Part shown: positions 54,528 through 64,000 of the stretch, piece by piece
Numbering within the stretch: position 1 is the stretch's first letter
How the letters are laid out: each line of letters opens with the position of its first letter
NCBI GenBank assembly: GCA_036971475.1
Contig: JBAIZL010000010.1
Coordinates: 10,401,526-10,465,525, forward strand
Length of the DNA: 64,000 nucleotides
Direction of reading: 5' to 3'
Source of the DNA: Prosapia bicincta
Lineage: Eukaryota; Arthropoda; Insecta; Hemiptera; Cercopidae
Notes under the pieces: model-generated
The model's input: the letters and a program-made list of their open reading frames with translations, nothing else
Database searches by the model: none
What the model was told of the DNA's origin: nothing
Made by a program: the position numbers and the translations under genes

Positions 54528-54667
54528 ATAATGAAGAGAAAAATGAAGAAAACACAAGAAACATGAATGAAGGAATTTCGAGAAAATTTGAGGACTATAG
54601 CAGCATGAAACAGCTGATAGACATACCATGGTTTATACCTTGGTGTATTAAATCTACACCACACTGA
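54528..54667 (+). CDS. Candidate terminal coding exon, unassigned
   Basis: A strong acceptor (TTTATTATATTTTTCAG, AG at 54526-54527) is followed by two bases and 45 sense codons (NEEKNEENTRNMNEG, then SSMKQLIDIPWFIPWC) to a TGA at 54665-54667. An AATAAA follows at 54761. The entry phase fits the donor of fat facets exon 8 (G plus AT gives Asp). It could be an alternative, far-distal end of that gene or the last exon of another + strand gene. The acidic/Asn-rich start resembles the tail composition of exon 8, but I know no homologue. Splicing from 19644 would need a 35-kb intron. Confidence 0.35.
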
Positions 54668-55316
54668 AATTATAGGACCAATTATTTTATAGGATTAAAT
54701 ACAGGTTTTATTACAAATCTATTTAATTTAGATTTAATATATTTTAATTACAAACATTTGAATAAATAATATATATTTACAATAAACTATATCCTATTAT
54801 AATTTATTAACAATTACAATGAAATATAAAGTATTAAAACATTATTATATAAGCTTGAAACAAACAATTAAGTCTGCAAAATACAAATGTTATAGAAAAA
54901 GCTAGTTTTGGATATTATATTAGTAAAACATTTATTAAAAATAATAAAAGTATTTACAGAATACTTACTGCTAACTATAAGTGCTTAATAACTTGGAGCA
55001 ACTGTAGTGTAATTTTTAATTATAAATAAATATTAATTACTAATAAAGTTAGTCTTGTAGTAATTTCCTCTGAAGATGATTGCTTTGCAACCAGGACATA
55101 AATAAAAAGTTAGGAAGGTGTAAAACAATGAAACATTATTCATGTAAAAGTAGTAGTAATAAAAACTTGAATTTTAAATGTATGAATTTTTATAAAATAA
55201 AAGATCAAATTCAGTTATGTTGTAAAAAATGACAAATGGAAATGAAATTACCGTTATTATTCATTCATTTATAGAAAATGGAGGGGATTTTGAATGTGAT
55301 GGTAAGAAATCTAATA

Positions 55317-56203
55317 CAGTAAACTCCCGATTATAAGTGGAATAGGGTCGCCCGGAAACGCTGGATAACGAATTACCCGGATAATCCGCTATGAACTAAG
55401 AATACGCAAAACGATCGATAATCGATTATTATACCATAAGTTACAAAAATAATGACCCTGGTTAATGCAATTCACCAATAATCTTCAGAGGACATAATAA
55501 ATACAGAAAATAATTTAAAATGTCGATGTATTTGACGGATTATAACATGTACATTTATATGTCTAACTATTTACAATACGTACATAAGTATATGTAAAAA
55601 GTAAGTATGTATGTACATATGTAATTTCCTTTACACATAATACTTTCACTTTTTAACAAAAAAAATCTGTCACTTTCGTCTGTTTTTTTGTGAGCATTGA
55701 TTTAGCTTTAATGTGCGATCTAAGTTTCTTGAGAACCATTTTGTCGCACAGTGTCTACTTGTATCACGTGTGTCACAAAGCCATAAAGATCGATAAATGT
55801 ATATGACAGACATGGATAATGCATATGTCACGTCCTAGACTATTTATAACCGAGATTAGCTGACATTTGTTTACAATCTTATGATACACATTAGGATTTC
55901 GGGCGTCCAAGCAATTTGTTATTGTCTTTTATATACAGTAGTCTGCTCGCCCCTTTTATTTCGCTGGCCCACGTCGGGATGCTTCCCTTTCAATGTAAAA
56001 ATTACTACGTACATATTTACATATCTATTCCCTTCATCTTTACTTCTATTAAGCCTTACATGTATATACGTCGTAATTCACCGTTTGGAAATTTAAACAC
56101 ATGAATCTGATTGGAATAAAAATTGGATATTTGTAAAACAATGGCAGACCCCACATAATCCGCAAACTGGTTAATCCGCCCACGGATAATCGGGAGTTTA
56201 CTG
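55317..56203. mobile_element. pogo/Tigger-like MITE, 887 bp
   Basis: The ends are inverted copies of CAGTAAACTCCCGATTAT, flanked by TA on both sides (55315-55316, 56204-56205). Subterminal GGATAATCCGC / GGTTAATCCGC motifs are typical of Tigger/pogo. No transposase is present. The interior (about 55790-55900) matches, in reverse complement, the interior of the 25975-27529 element. Confidence 0.85.
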
Positions 56204-56374
56204 TATTTAATTGTGAATATACATAATAGTGAAGTTAAAGGTTGCTCTAGAAGGGCGTGGCTGGGAAACAATGTAGTGTAGCGTAATAGGACATATACTG
56301 CACTTGACCACTTGCTATTTGTCAGCAATTCCTTATCATAGCAACTGTCAGCCATTATTTAGTTTTTATGTATG

Positions 56375-56592
56375 TATTTTATAAAAACACTTGTAAATAA
56401 TTACAAACTTGCCTATAGTAGCACTTTCTTATATTTGTTGAGGACGGTCGTTTCAGGAGATATGTCCCATTGTCAACTCAGACCGTAACTCCCTTGACAA
56501 TGGGACACATCTCCCAAAACGGCTGTCCTCAACAAATATAAGTAAGTGCTACTATAGGCAAGTTTGCAATTATTTACAAGTGTTTTAGTGAA
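56375..56592. repeat. Foldback element, arms about 100 bp, loop about 20 bp
   Basis: ACACTTGTAAATAATTACAA, ACTTGCCTATAGTAGCACTT, TATATTTGTTGAGGAC and CCCATTGTCA are mirrored in order on the right (TGACAATGGG, GTCCTCAACAAATATA, AAGTGCTACTATAGGCAAGT, TTACAAGTGT). There is no coding content. Confidence 0.85.
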
Positions 56593-57402
56593 AACTAGTA
56601 GCTCACATTGAAGATCAAATCAACAAATATGTATTTTATGTAAGTTTTTGGAACCCATTATACACTCTTTATTGTCTAGACAAGCTGTGATTTTAACTTC
56701 GCATTCTGTATGTTCTGTTATCTGTTGAATGTAGATATTTGACATAAATTGAATATAGTTTACAGTTGTGCAACTTGTGTATCCAGTCCCATGTAACAGA
56801 TCAATGTATGACAACAGGATAAAAACCAAATACTTGAAGAATATTTGGATTATCTTTAATTATAAAATATATAAACCACAGAAAAATATTGTTACAATAA
56901 TTTCATCCTTACATACTTATAAGCATTTTTATTTAAATAGAAATAAACAAATAAAATAAATTAATTTTACACACTAATTTCATGCCATTGGTAAATAGTC
57001 TATTTTATATTGATCACAATAGGAGTCATGCATTTCTATTAGTCAATTTTATAAATTATATAGAGGGTGTTTAGGGGTATAATAACAAAAATTTAAAGAC
57101 AAAAATTAAGAATAAGGAGAAATTAATAGTTCAAAACTAAAACATATGTGTTGTAGAATTCAAAATTAATTTTGAAGATCAACAATTCATTTCAAATTGC
57201 TGTTAAAGAATTATTTTTTTTTATTGTATTGTATTTTTTTAGATATATACTGACCTAAAAAAAATGTAACTTGATAAGTATATAAAATTATCACAAATTG
57301 TACTAAAAATGGAATAAACTGTCCATATGAAAACAGAGAATATCAATAATGTTTAAATATGTTTGACTCAATACTTTGTTAATCACTTTAACAATAGTTT
57401 AT

Positions 57403-57926
57403 GACTACCCGAACTTTAAATTTTGTAAATTTGTTAAAACTTACAAAACTTTTTTAATCGCTATGTGGTGATTTTCATCAGTGTCTTCTGCTTGGAGGTG
57501 TCGAGTCAAGTTGTGACAGTTTTAAAGGCAGGTTTTCGATAGTATCAAAGAGTATGTGTGGTTTGTATTGTGTTTGTTCGTTTAATATGTTTGTACTTTG
57601 TGTTTTTGTGTGTCTGTAAATTTCATATTGTTCTAGTTTGTTGAGATGTGGTCATTTTTTGTTGATGTGTAGGATTTCTAGGTTATGGTAAATGTCTGTG
57701 TATTTACATAGTATTTACATTGTAACACAAACATATTAAACGAACAAACACAGTACAAATAACACATACTCTTTGATACTATCGAAAACCTGACTTTAAA
57801 ACCGTCACCGCTTGACCCGATATCTCCAAGCAGAAGACACTGATGAAGATCACCACATAGCGATCGAAAACGTTTTGTCTCAGTAAGTTTTAACAAATTT
57901 ACAAAATTTAAAGTTCGGATAGTCAT
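57403..57926. mobile_element. Foldback retroelement end with hammerhead-like motif
   Basis: The arms at 57403-57600 and 57725-57926 are inverted copies about 200 bp long. The right arm carries on the plus strand AGACA (57835), CTGATGA (57840), GAA (57866), AACGTT (57869) and TGTCT (57876), the layout of a hammerhead ribozyme; the left arm has a mutated minus-strand copy. The flank CAGTAAGTTTTAACAAATTT continues to CCGAACGTAATGGACTACAA, shared with 61740-61845. Confidence 0.7.
57835..57880 (+). ncRNA. Candidate hammerhead ribozyme motif
   Basis: Stem I is AGACA with TGTCT. The core CTGATGA is intact. Stem II can form GATC with GATC next to a bulged A, followed by the GAA core, then AACGTT (stem III, self-complementary) and T as cleavage base. 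The very short palindromic stem III matches minimal type I hammerheads of Penelope-like and retrozyme elements, which tend to work as dimers. Confidence 0.45.
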
Positions 57927-58082
57927 AAATTATTGTTAAAGGGATTAATTAACATTCACCGAACGTAATGGACTACAAAATTCAAGAATTCAATAATACT
58001 TCTGTAATCACTAATGTTGATTTGTTTGTTGTAAGCAGCTAGCCCAGCAAAGATTCCAAGGTGCCAACCTAGACATTAAAGT

Positions 58083-58350
58083 TGCTTGTTGTAATCATCT
58101 TGAATTCACTGATTAAACTATAATTAAATTATACTTAACTTATTGAATATGTAAGGGCTTATTTGCTGACGTATACTGAAGTATAATAATAATAAATACA
58201 CAAAAATCTCTTAACCACAAACTTTCTTTATTTTACCCTTATGTACATATCAGTAATGAAGTATACTAGAGTAGAGGCTTTGCTTTGTAAAAGGAACGCA
58301 ACAGTAAGTAAGCCACTATGTATTCACTTAGTTAAGTATCTTTTAATTAT
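58083..58350. repeat. Penelope-type end foldback (diverged copy)
   Basis: The left edge TTGTAATCATCTTGAATTCA then CTGATTAAACTATAATTAAA and AAGGGCTTATTTGCTGACG matches the 6033 and 59402 elements. The right edge GTATTCACTTAGTTAAGTAT closes the foldback. An unrelated insertion of about 110 bp sits in the loop. Confidence 0.65.
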
Positions 58351-59401
58351 ATATGCTAGACAAAAATGTAAAATTGATTAGAGTGATCAAAAACATTTGT
58401 TTCAGTAGATTTTTTATAAATTTATTTGAATTAAAATTTCATGGAGTCATTAATTTGTTTAGTAATTACAGTGAAATATATAATTAAAAAAATGTTTTTC
58501 AATTTCCTGCCCTGAACCAGAGCATTACAAATGCGTCTTTTAAAAAAGAGTTATAAAACGTAGAATTTATTTCTTTGTTATCTGAAAACAACCATAAAGT
58601 TGCATCTTATTTTACACGTAATTTTGACTTTTGGGATGAATTTGTTTGACAAGCTTAAAAAGATGCCACACCTCTACGCTTAAACTCAACTTAGGACTTA
58701 TAAACAATTAATATACAACTAAGAATTTAATTACACTGATTATTCATTAAATTATTTTAAACATGGATTATGAACAAAGTATGGAGGGGACATTTTGGTT
58801 TAACTGAACTAGGGTTATAGAGGTATTAGTAAGTCCCTGAAGCAACAAATTTATCTCAAGTCCAATCACTGGTGGCAATCTATAGTTGGGGAGATGTTTT
58901 TAATAATTATTACTTCACTGTGGAAGTATTCGAACACAACACATTTAGGAATATCTTATAAAATAATTTTATCTTAATAAATTTATTACCGTACGATTTT
59001 TTTATATAAATGTAAGATACAAAAGATATTAAATTTTAAAAAAAGAATTAGAAATAAGCAAATGTAGATTTGCCAGTCTATATTTAAGAATATTCATAAC
59101 TTCTTCATTGAACTTTATTATTTTAATTGACATTTTGATTAGATTTAATTAGAAACTTAATGAGGTGTTTATAATTGTAATAATTTAAACTTTAAGTACA
59201 AATAATATAAATAAAAATTATTTAAAGTAAATTCCTAATTAGGTCAACAGAGAAATTTTTAATTTTAGTTACTTTTTATTAAACAATTTCAATAATATAA
59301 ATAAAGTAACTTACCCTATTCCTTAAAACAGCCTTTCTACTACATAATCTATAACATAAAATCAGCTATTTTATGAAATCATGTGTTATCACTTATTTGA
59401 A

Positions 59402-59612
59402 AGCTGCTTGTTGTAATCATCCTAAATTCACTGATTAAACTATAAGTAGCCATAGCGTAACTAAGTGAATACTTTAGGACTTGCTTGCTGACCTGTTTCG
59501 AAACAATCGTTTTGTTTATAAAGCTAACAGTCTTATCTAAAGATTGTTTCGAAATGCGTCAGACAGTAAGGTCTAAAGTATTCACTTAGTTACACTCTAG
59601 TTACTTATAACT
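59402..59612. repeat. Penelope-type end foldback
   Basis: GCTTGTTGTAATCATCCTAA then AACTAAGTGAATACTTTAGG is mirrored by CCTTACTGTCTGACGCATTT-type sequence and GTATTCACTTAGTTAC on the right, with GAAACAATCG and CGATTGTTTC-like segments around the loop. It belongs to the same family as 6033 and 58083. Confidence 0.7.
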
Positions 59613-59689
59613 TACTTTAAGCCAAATGAGACGAAATTACTATATTGTATACTTTGCCCTTTATTGAAAAGTTTTCTAAACTAAAATTA

Positions 59690-59885
59690 ATTCATTAAAT
59701 TTAATTCATGAATTAATATTTGAAAAAAACTGTATTAACATCAAGTGTCATCCACTATAAGTTTAAAAAAAATGTATTTGAACTTGAGTGAATGAATAAA
59801 AAATATTTTAATAACAATTGAAAATTTGAACAATATATAAAAATATATATAGCGAGAGTGTGAGAGAGTTTAATAGTAGGAACTG
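59690..59885 (+). repeat. Headless SINE body
   Basis: TCATCCACTATAAGTTTAAA and ATGAATAAAAAATATTTTA, through GCGAGAGTGTGAG, match the body of the SINE at 27655-27820. The tRNA-like head is missing, so it is a 5'-truncated copy. Confidence 0.7.
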
Positions 59886-60899
59886 AAAGGCAGGAAATTA
59901 GAAGTACTTATGATTTCTATAAAAAAAAGTACCTTGTATTATTTTATATAAAATATAAGGAATACTTAAAACCATTTGGAGTTTTAAAACAGTATTTTTA
60001 CTGAAGTCAATCTATAGAAACTGAACTCTACCTCACAGCGTTTGATAGACTCGTTTCAGTTAAAAAACAGGGCTCTACACTGATAAAAACACAAATTTAT
60101 TGTCTTTAGTGAATTTCTTAACTTCACTCTTTTAAGAAAAATTCTTAAAACTTTTAAGCTTTGGTTTTATATCAAGTGAATGAATAGGATGTACAACTAA
60201 GACTATACTCTTTCATATCTCTGAGAATTCTCCAGTATTTGTTGCTGGTGATCCTACCAGGATGACAGCGCGCTTCAATTAAAGTTTATGTCTTTTTAAA
60301 TACCAAATTATTCCTGAACTTAAGTTTTGCTACAAGTTTTGTATGCATTTTATGCATAGTCTTGAGTTTTTATCAAGAAACAAATATTCTGCTAACTCTC
60401 TGTTCTCTATTCTTTTTTATGAACAAAACAAAAATATTGTAATAGGCCGATGTCAATTAATATAACATCGCTATATATAATAGTTAAATATGCATCTATG
60501 CAATTTTAGTTCTAGGTACACCTCATTTTGGTTTTATAAATAAATTGTTACTGTCAAGCAAAAATACTGTGAATTTCCAGTTGTTGAGAATGTGGATGTA
60601 AGTAATAATGTCCTTAGTTACACTTAATGGTATAAACAGTAACTTTCATTGAAACAATCATTAACTCCACAGAGTGTACGATGAAATCACTATTTTATGT
60701 ACAAAAATAGATTTTAGGCCTTTCATAACATCATGCACACTTCGTAATTATTGTTAGACACCGAAATTGATTGAAGAAATTTAATAATAATTTAATATTT
60801 TAAGCTGGTTGAATTCTTTCAAATTCAATCTGTCCTTAAGAGCAAATATGTAATACTATTTAAGGCAAGTTTGCTAGCCCCACCTTAAAAGTCTGAAAA

Positions 60900-61495
60900 T
60901 CATCTGGTTTCTTGAGGTATATCTGTTAAGTATGTGGTATTATTAAAATTCATAGAAACTGATCTAACGTTTGGTTTTATTGTAAAAGTAAATGAAGAAT
61001 TTGAGTGGACAGGTACATTCATATTAGCTGACATTTCGTTAGGCGATACTGATCGTGGTGTCGTTGAAGGGGTTTTATTCATCGGGGAAGATGAGCGGTT
61101 ATAAGTTGAGATTGTAATTCCAGGCATAGAAGGCCTCACAGCTCGGCTGGTATCAATGAGAGGTGTTTGAGGAGCAGATCTCTGAATCAGTTGCAAACTC
61201 GACAACAGTCCCTGATTCGTACGACTAAGTAAGTTAGGATCCACCGACAACTGCCGTATATTCTGATAAGATCGAGTGTGATTTTCTTCTGGAGGCTGAC
61301 TAACTTGACGTATAGCACCACGTGTTGTATTTCGGCGCTGCGGGTTTGGTGTTTGGCGCTGAGATATCCTGAAGCTGCTGAAACTGGCAAGACGATTTGA
61401 ACTACGGTTTCCAGCTGGAGATAAAGAGGCATCAAAGACACCACGAGAAGATGACGACTGCTGGGATTTAGTCCTGCTCAGACCGCCGCTCCCCT
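60900..61495 (-). CDS. Last coding exon of a minus-strand host gene, product not recognised
   Basis: The acceptor is TTTGTCAC|AG on the minus strand, with the exon starting at 61495 with two bases of a split codon. 197 codons stay open to a TGA at 60902-60900. The protein is low-complexity, rich in Ser, Thr, Asn, Arg and Pro (TKSQQSSSSRGVFDASLSP, RQTPNPQRRNTTRG, NRSSSPMNKTPSTTPRSVSP). Several S/T-P sites could be phosphorylated. It ends NTTYLTDIPQETR. There are no membrane segments or recognised domains, so it is probably the disordered C-terminus of a larger protein. Codon use and base composition are balanced, unlike nearby transposon relics. Earlier exons should lie right of 64000 or in the 61500-64000 intron; I could not identify them. 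It converges with fat facets. Confidence 0.7.
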
Positions 61496-61634
61496 CTGTG
61501 ACAAATGTTTAATTTTAAAATTGGCAGGTTAAAAATATGTAACGACAAAAACCAACAATATTAGAATTTTGTAACATTAAATTATACTCTTATTAATATT
61601 TCAACACATATTAAAATATATAAAAAACTTACTG

Positions 61635-61678
61635 AGACAGAACGTTTTCGATCACTCTGGCGATATTCATCAGTGTCT
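61635..61678 (-). ncRNA. Candidate hammerhead ribozyme motif
   Basis: On the minus strand it reads AGACA, CTGATGA, 17 nt with a weak stem II, GAA, AACGTT, C and TGTCT. Core bases and the 5-bp stem I are intact, and C is the preferred cleavage base. Stem II is weak (three to four pairs). Confidence 0.45.
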
Positions 61679-61698
61679 TCTGATGAAGACATCGGAGA

Positions 61699-61744
61699 AG
61701 ACACTGATGAAGAACGCCACCGAGTGATTGAAAACGTTCTGTCT
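61699..61744 (+). ncRNA. Candidate hammerhead ribozyme motif
   Basis: It reads AGACA (61699), CTGATGA (61704), 19 nt, GAA (61730), AACGTT (61733), C (61739) and TGTCT (61740). Stem I and the core are conserved. Stem II pairing is poor, so this copy may be inactive. Confidence 0.4.
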
Positions 61745-61845
61745 CAGTAAGTTTTTACAAATTTACAAAATTTAAAGTTCAGAAGTCATAAACTAATGTA
61801 AAAGTGATCAAGTTTCACCGAACATAATGGACTACAAAATTCTAG

Positions 61846-63540
61846 AGGATAAAATATAGTTTTTTGTATTTATTAAGTAAGTGTGTTAACTACTACCCTT
61901 AAAATGTTGAATTCTTATAATTGTAATGAAATAAAACTAGAAAACTGATTAAATATAACTTTTATCTTTTTTCTTAATAATCTAAAATCATATCAAACTG
62001 TATTTGAAACTGTTACTGTGAGAAACTTAAACATTTCACACATTAATATAATATTGTTCTATTCACTACAAACATTAGCACTCAAAGCTACATACTTTAA
62101 ATATATTCAAATATACACCGATAACATCTGTTATCCATTGAACTCATACTTAAATGAAATTAACTATTATCGTGTAATTACCAAGGGAAATTTTTGGGTT
62201 GTGTTTAATGTCAAGAGGATTCTAAAATATTTTCAAAATAAAAGTTTTTTCAAGTGAAGTAATAAGTAAATTAGTGTATGTTTCAGAAGTCAATTTGAAA
62301 ATGTTAAAACTTGCAATACAAGTTACAACTGCATAAGCCTATAGTCAAAGTACGTATTAAACAACTTACTTAAAGAGTTACTGATGATAACTGCCTAATA
62401 ATGTCAAAATGTTTTGTCTTAGTAGGATTGTTTGAAATTTACCTTAACTATTTTCTACATGTAATTTTTGTTGAATATCATAAGCATCAAAATCCATAAG
62501 ACCTAAAAATGGTTTTAAAATAGTCCAGTATTGAAAACAAATTTAAAATAACAGGGTATTTGCATTGAGAAAATTACACATTTAAAAATCTAATTAAGGT
62601 GTATTTGTATTATAAAATAACACAAAAATACAAAACTGACCACCACAGCAAAAAGCACTTTTGTTAATATGTTAATTTTTTAAAAACCTTACCTTTATTT
62701 AGTTAACAGCCGGCCAAGTAACATCATCATACCATCCAGTGTGGTTAGAAAGCTTAGCAAAGTTTATCGCTGTGGGGAGCAACTAGTGTAACCGAGAGAG
62801 CAATTGCCTAGCAACTGGTGTAACTGTGAATAAAATTGTCTAGCATCTGTTATAGTTGTGGAAACAATGAGAGATCAGTTGCCTGAGAATTTTCCTAGCT
62901 CAGTATAAAATCTTTTATTTCTGATACAATGGAAGGCACTATAGTTTTGGACCAATCTTACAACAGAAAACAAAATCTTCCCTTGGTTATTAAATCAGAT
63001 AACAAGAGAGCCAGTTTCTAAAGCTGTTATTGTGTTTTATTAAACATTGCAAGTTTTATAATATATCTATTATGGTAGTGATTATTATTTTAAAAATATT
63101 ATGAAGTATCCAGAATGAAGATTATTTTCTGTTACTCATTGGTTAAGTTCTAAACATTTACATATTCTACTCACGTTCATGGCTGTTACAATGTAAAGTA
63201 TACACCACTGATATTTTTATCATTCTGCTGCCAACAAATGGTTAAAGTGTAAAAGTGAGTTTAGAAACTGTATGACATAAATATTCTATTGCTATATCAA
63301 GTTAATAATACCATCAAACTTGGAAATATTTTGCCGGAACTTTAGATATCAGTTGCTTTGGAATTTAGATAATTATAAAATTGCTTCTTTTTCATTAGAA
63401 ATATTAATTTTTATTTGGAGGGTGAATTTTAGAATATTAAAATTTAAACTCTGAATAATTTTGTATCATTTGCTGTTTTCAAGCGATTATAAGCAATAAA
63501 ATTTGAGCCTTACAAAATTCAATAAGTCAAGTTGAATTAT
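61846..63540. other. AT-rich sequence, no confident feature
   Basis: This is expected to be intron of the minus-strand gene. A minus-strand GTAAGG donor-like site lies at about 62694, but no clear exon precedes it. Confidence 0.3.
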
Positions 63541-63554
63541 AGTTGATATAATTT

Positions 63555-63592
63555 CATCGAGGTGACTATATTGTAGGTTGTACACCTCGATG
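63555..63592. repeat. Small hairpin, 10-bp perfect stem
   Basis: CATCGAGGTG (63555) pairs with CACCTCGATG (63583) around an 18-bp loop. Confidence 0.6.
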
Positions 63593-63643
63593 TTTTTTAG
63601 GAATAGTTACTTATTTTATAATTACTTATAGGAACTAAGCAAA

Positions 63644-63840
63644 TTTACTTATTGATTAGACTTGGCAAAAAATATTACTAACTAATGTTTTTCAGCAGAT
63701 GCATCATTCAATAATGCACTAATCAAGTTTGAAACACATCTGCTAAAAAAAAAAAAACACCAGTAAAAAGAAGTGTAATCAATAAGTAAATATATTTTAA
63801 AGTCTCAACAGGTCTAGTGCGATCTTAACACACTAGACCT
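63644..63840. repeat. Nested inverted repeats
   Basis: TTTACTTATTGATTA (63644) is perfectly mirrored by TAATCAATAAGTAAA (63776), enclosing a second pair around CAGATG/CATCTG. A further hairpin AGGTCTAGTG/CACTAGACCT follows at 63810-63840. It is probably a foldback MITE. Confidence 0.6.
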
Positions 63841-64000
63841 ATGTGAACAGTTTGTGGAAATGCACCAGAACGCAAAATAAAAACATTTCACAAACCAGCT
63901 GCACTTTTCCCTTAACAATCAGTGCCACCCAGCTCACCAATGCATTCTAGTGGCAATCTGAGGTACTAGGTGAATACTTAGTGCAGACAAAAGCATTTTG

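Larger units (their letters stand above)
61625..61845. mobile_element. Hairpin retroelement fragment with paired hammerhead-like motifs
   Basis: Two inverted copies meet at about 61687: a minus-strand motif at 61678-61635 and a plus-strand motif at 61699-61744. The right flank, to CCGAACATAATGGACTACAA, repeats that of the 57.4-57.9 kb element. It lies in the intron of the minus-strand gene, just upstream of its last exon. Confidence 0.7.

Noticed and set aside
62690..62960. Possible exon of the minus-strand gene ending at a GTAAGG donor
   Set aside because: All frames are interrupted by stops and no acceptor is convincing; at best untranslated.

Overview
The window looks like arthropod, most likely insect, nuclear DNA. 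It is AT-rich, its genes have small exons and multi-kilobase introns, and it is crowded with insect-type transposons (Penelope-like, I-type LINE, BEL/Pao, mariner, pogo/Tigger, a tRNA-derived SINE). I cannot name the species; a large, repeat-rich genome such as a hemipteran is only a guess.

Host genes. The one gene I recognise is the 3' part of the fat facets / USP9X deubiquitinase gene on the + strand. Nine exons between 5438 and 23158 splice in a consistent frame and encode about 464 C-terminal residues. The catalytic USP domain lies upstream of the window. A second host gene enters from the right on the minus strand; only its last coding exon (61495 down to 60900, 197 residues, Ser/Thr/Asn/Arg-rich) is clear, so the two genes converge. 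A well-formed 46-codon terminal exon at 54528-54667 could be an alternative end of fat facets or belong to another gene.

Layout. 1-5437: intron or upstream sequence with an orphan ORF, a foldback made of two Penelope-like element (PLE) ends, and a decayed PLE. 5438-23158: fat facets exons, with introns holding PLE-end foldbacks, decayed DDE transposases, a 163-bp minisatellite (about 17 copies) abutting a truncated mariner, and a 43-bp minisatellite. 23159-36280: 3' UTR, then palindromes, microsatellites, a 1.56-kb TA-flanked DNA element, a SINE, a second dead PLE, a MITE and plain AT-rich DNA. 36280-40610: a composite tandem array with two alternating spacers. 40620-45105: a dead BEL/Pao element. 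45106-about 50720: a dead RNase H-bearing LINE that seems to have inserted into BEL 3' sequence. 52371-54507: a 55-bp array (about 39 copies). 55317-64000: a pogo-like MITE, several foldbacks, two loci with hammerhead-ribozyme-like motifs, a SINE body, and the minus-strand gene.

The most interesting signals are: (i) hammerhead-like motifs in head-to-head pairs at 57.4-57.9 and 61.6-61.8 kb; (ii) the 163-bp satellite sharing its core with the LINE 5' leader; (iii) two DNA elements with different terminal repeats but the same internal sequence in opposite orientation; and (iv) the candidate far-distal terminal exon whose splice phase fits fat facets. No autonomous mobile element in the window looks intact.
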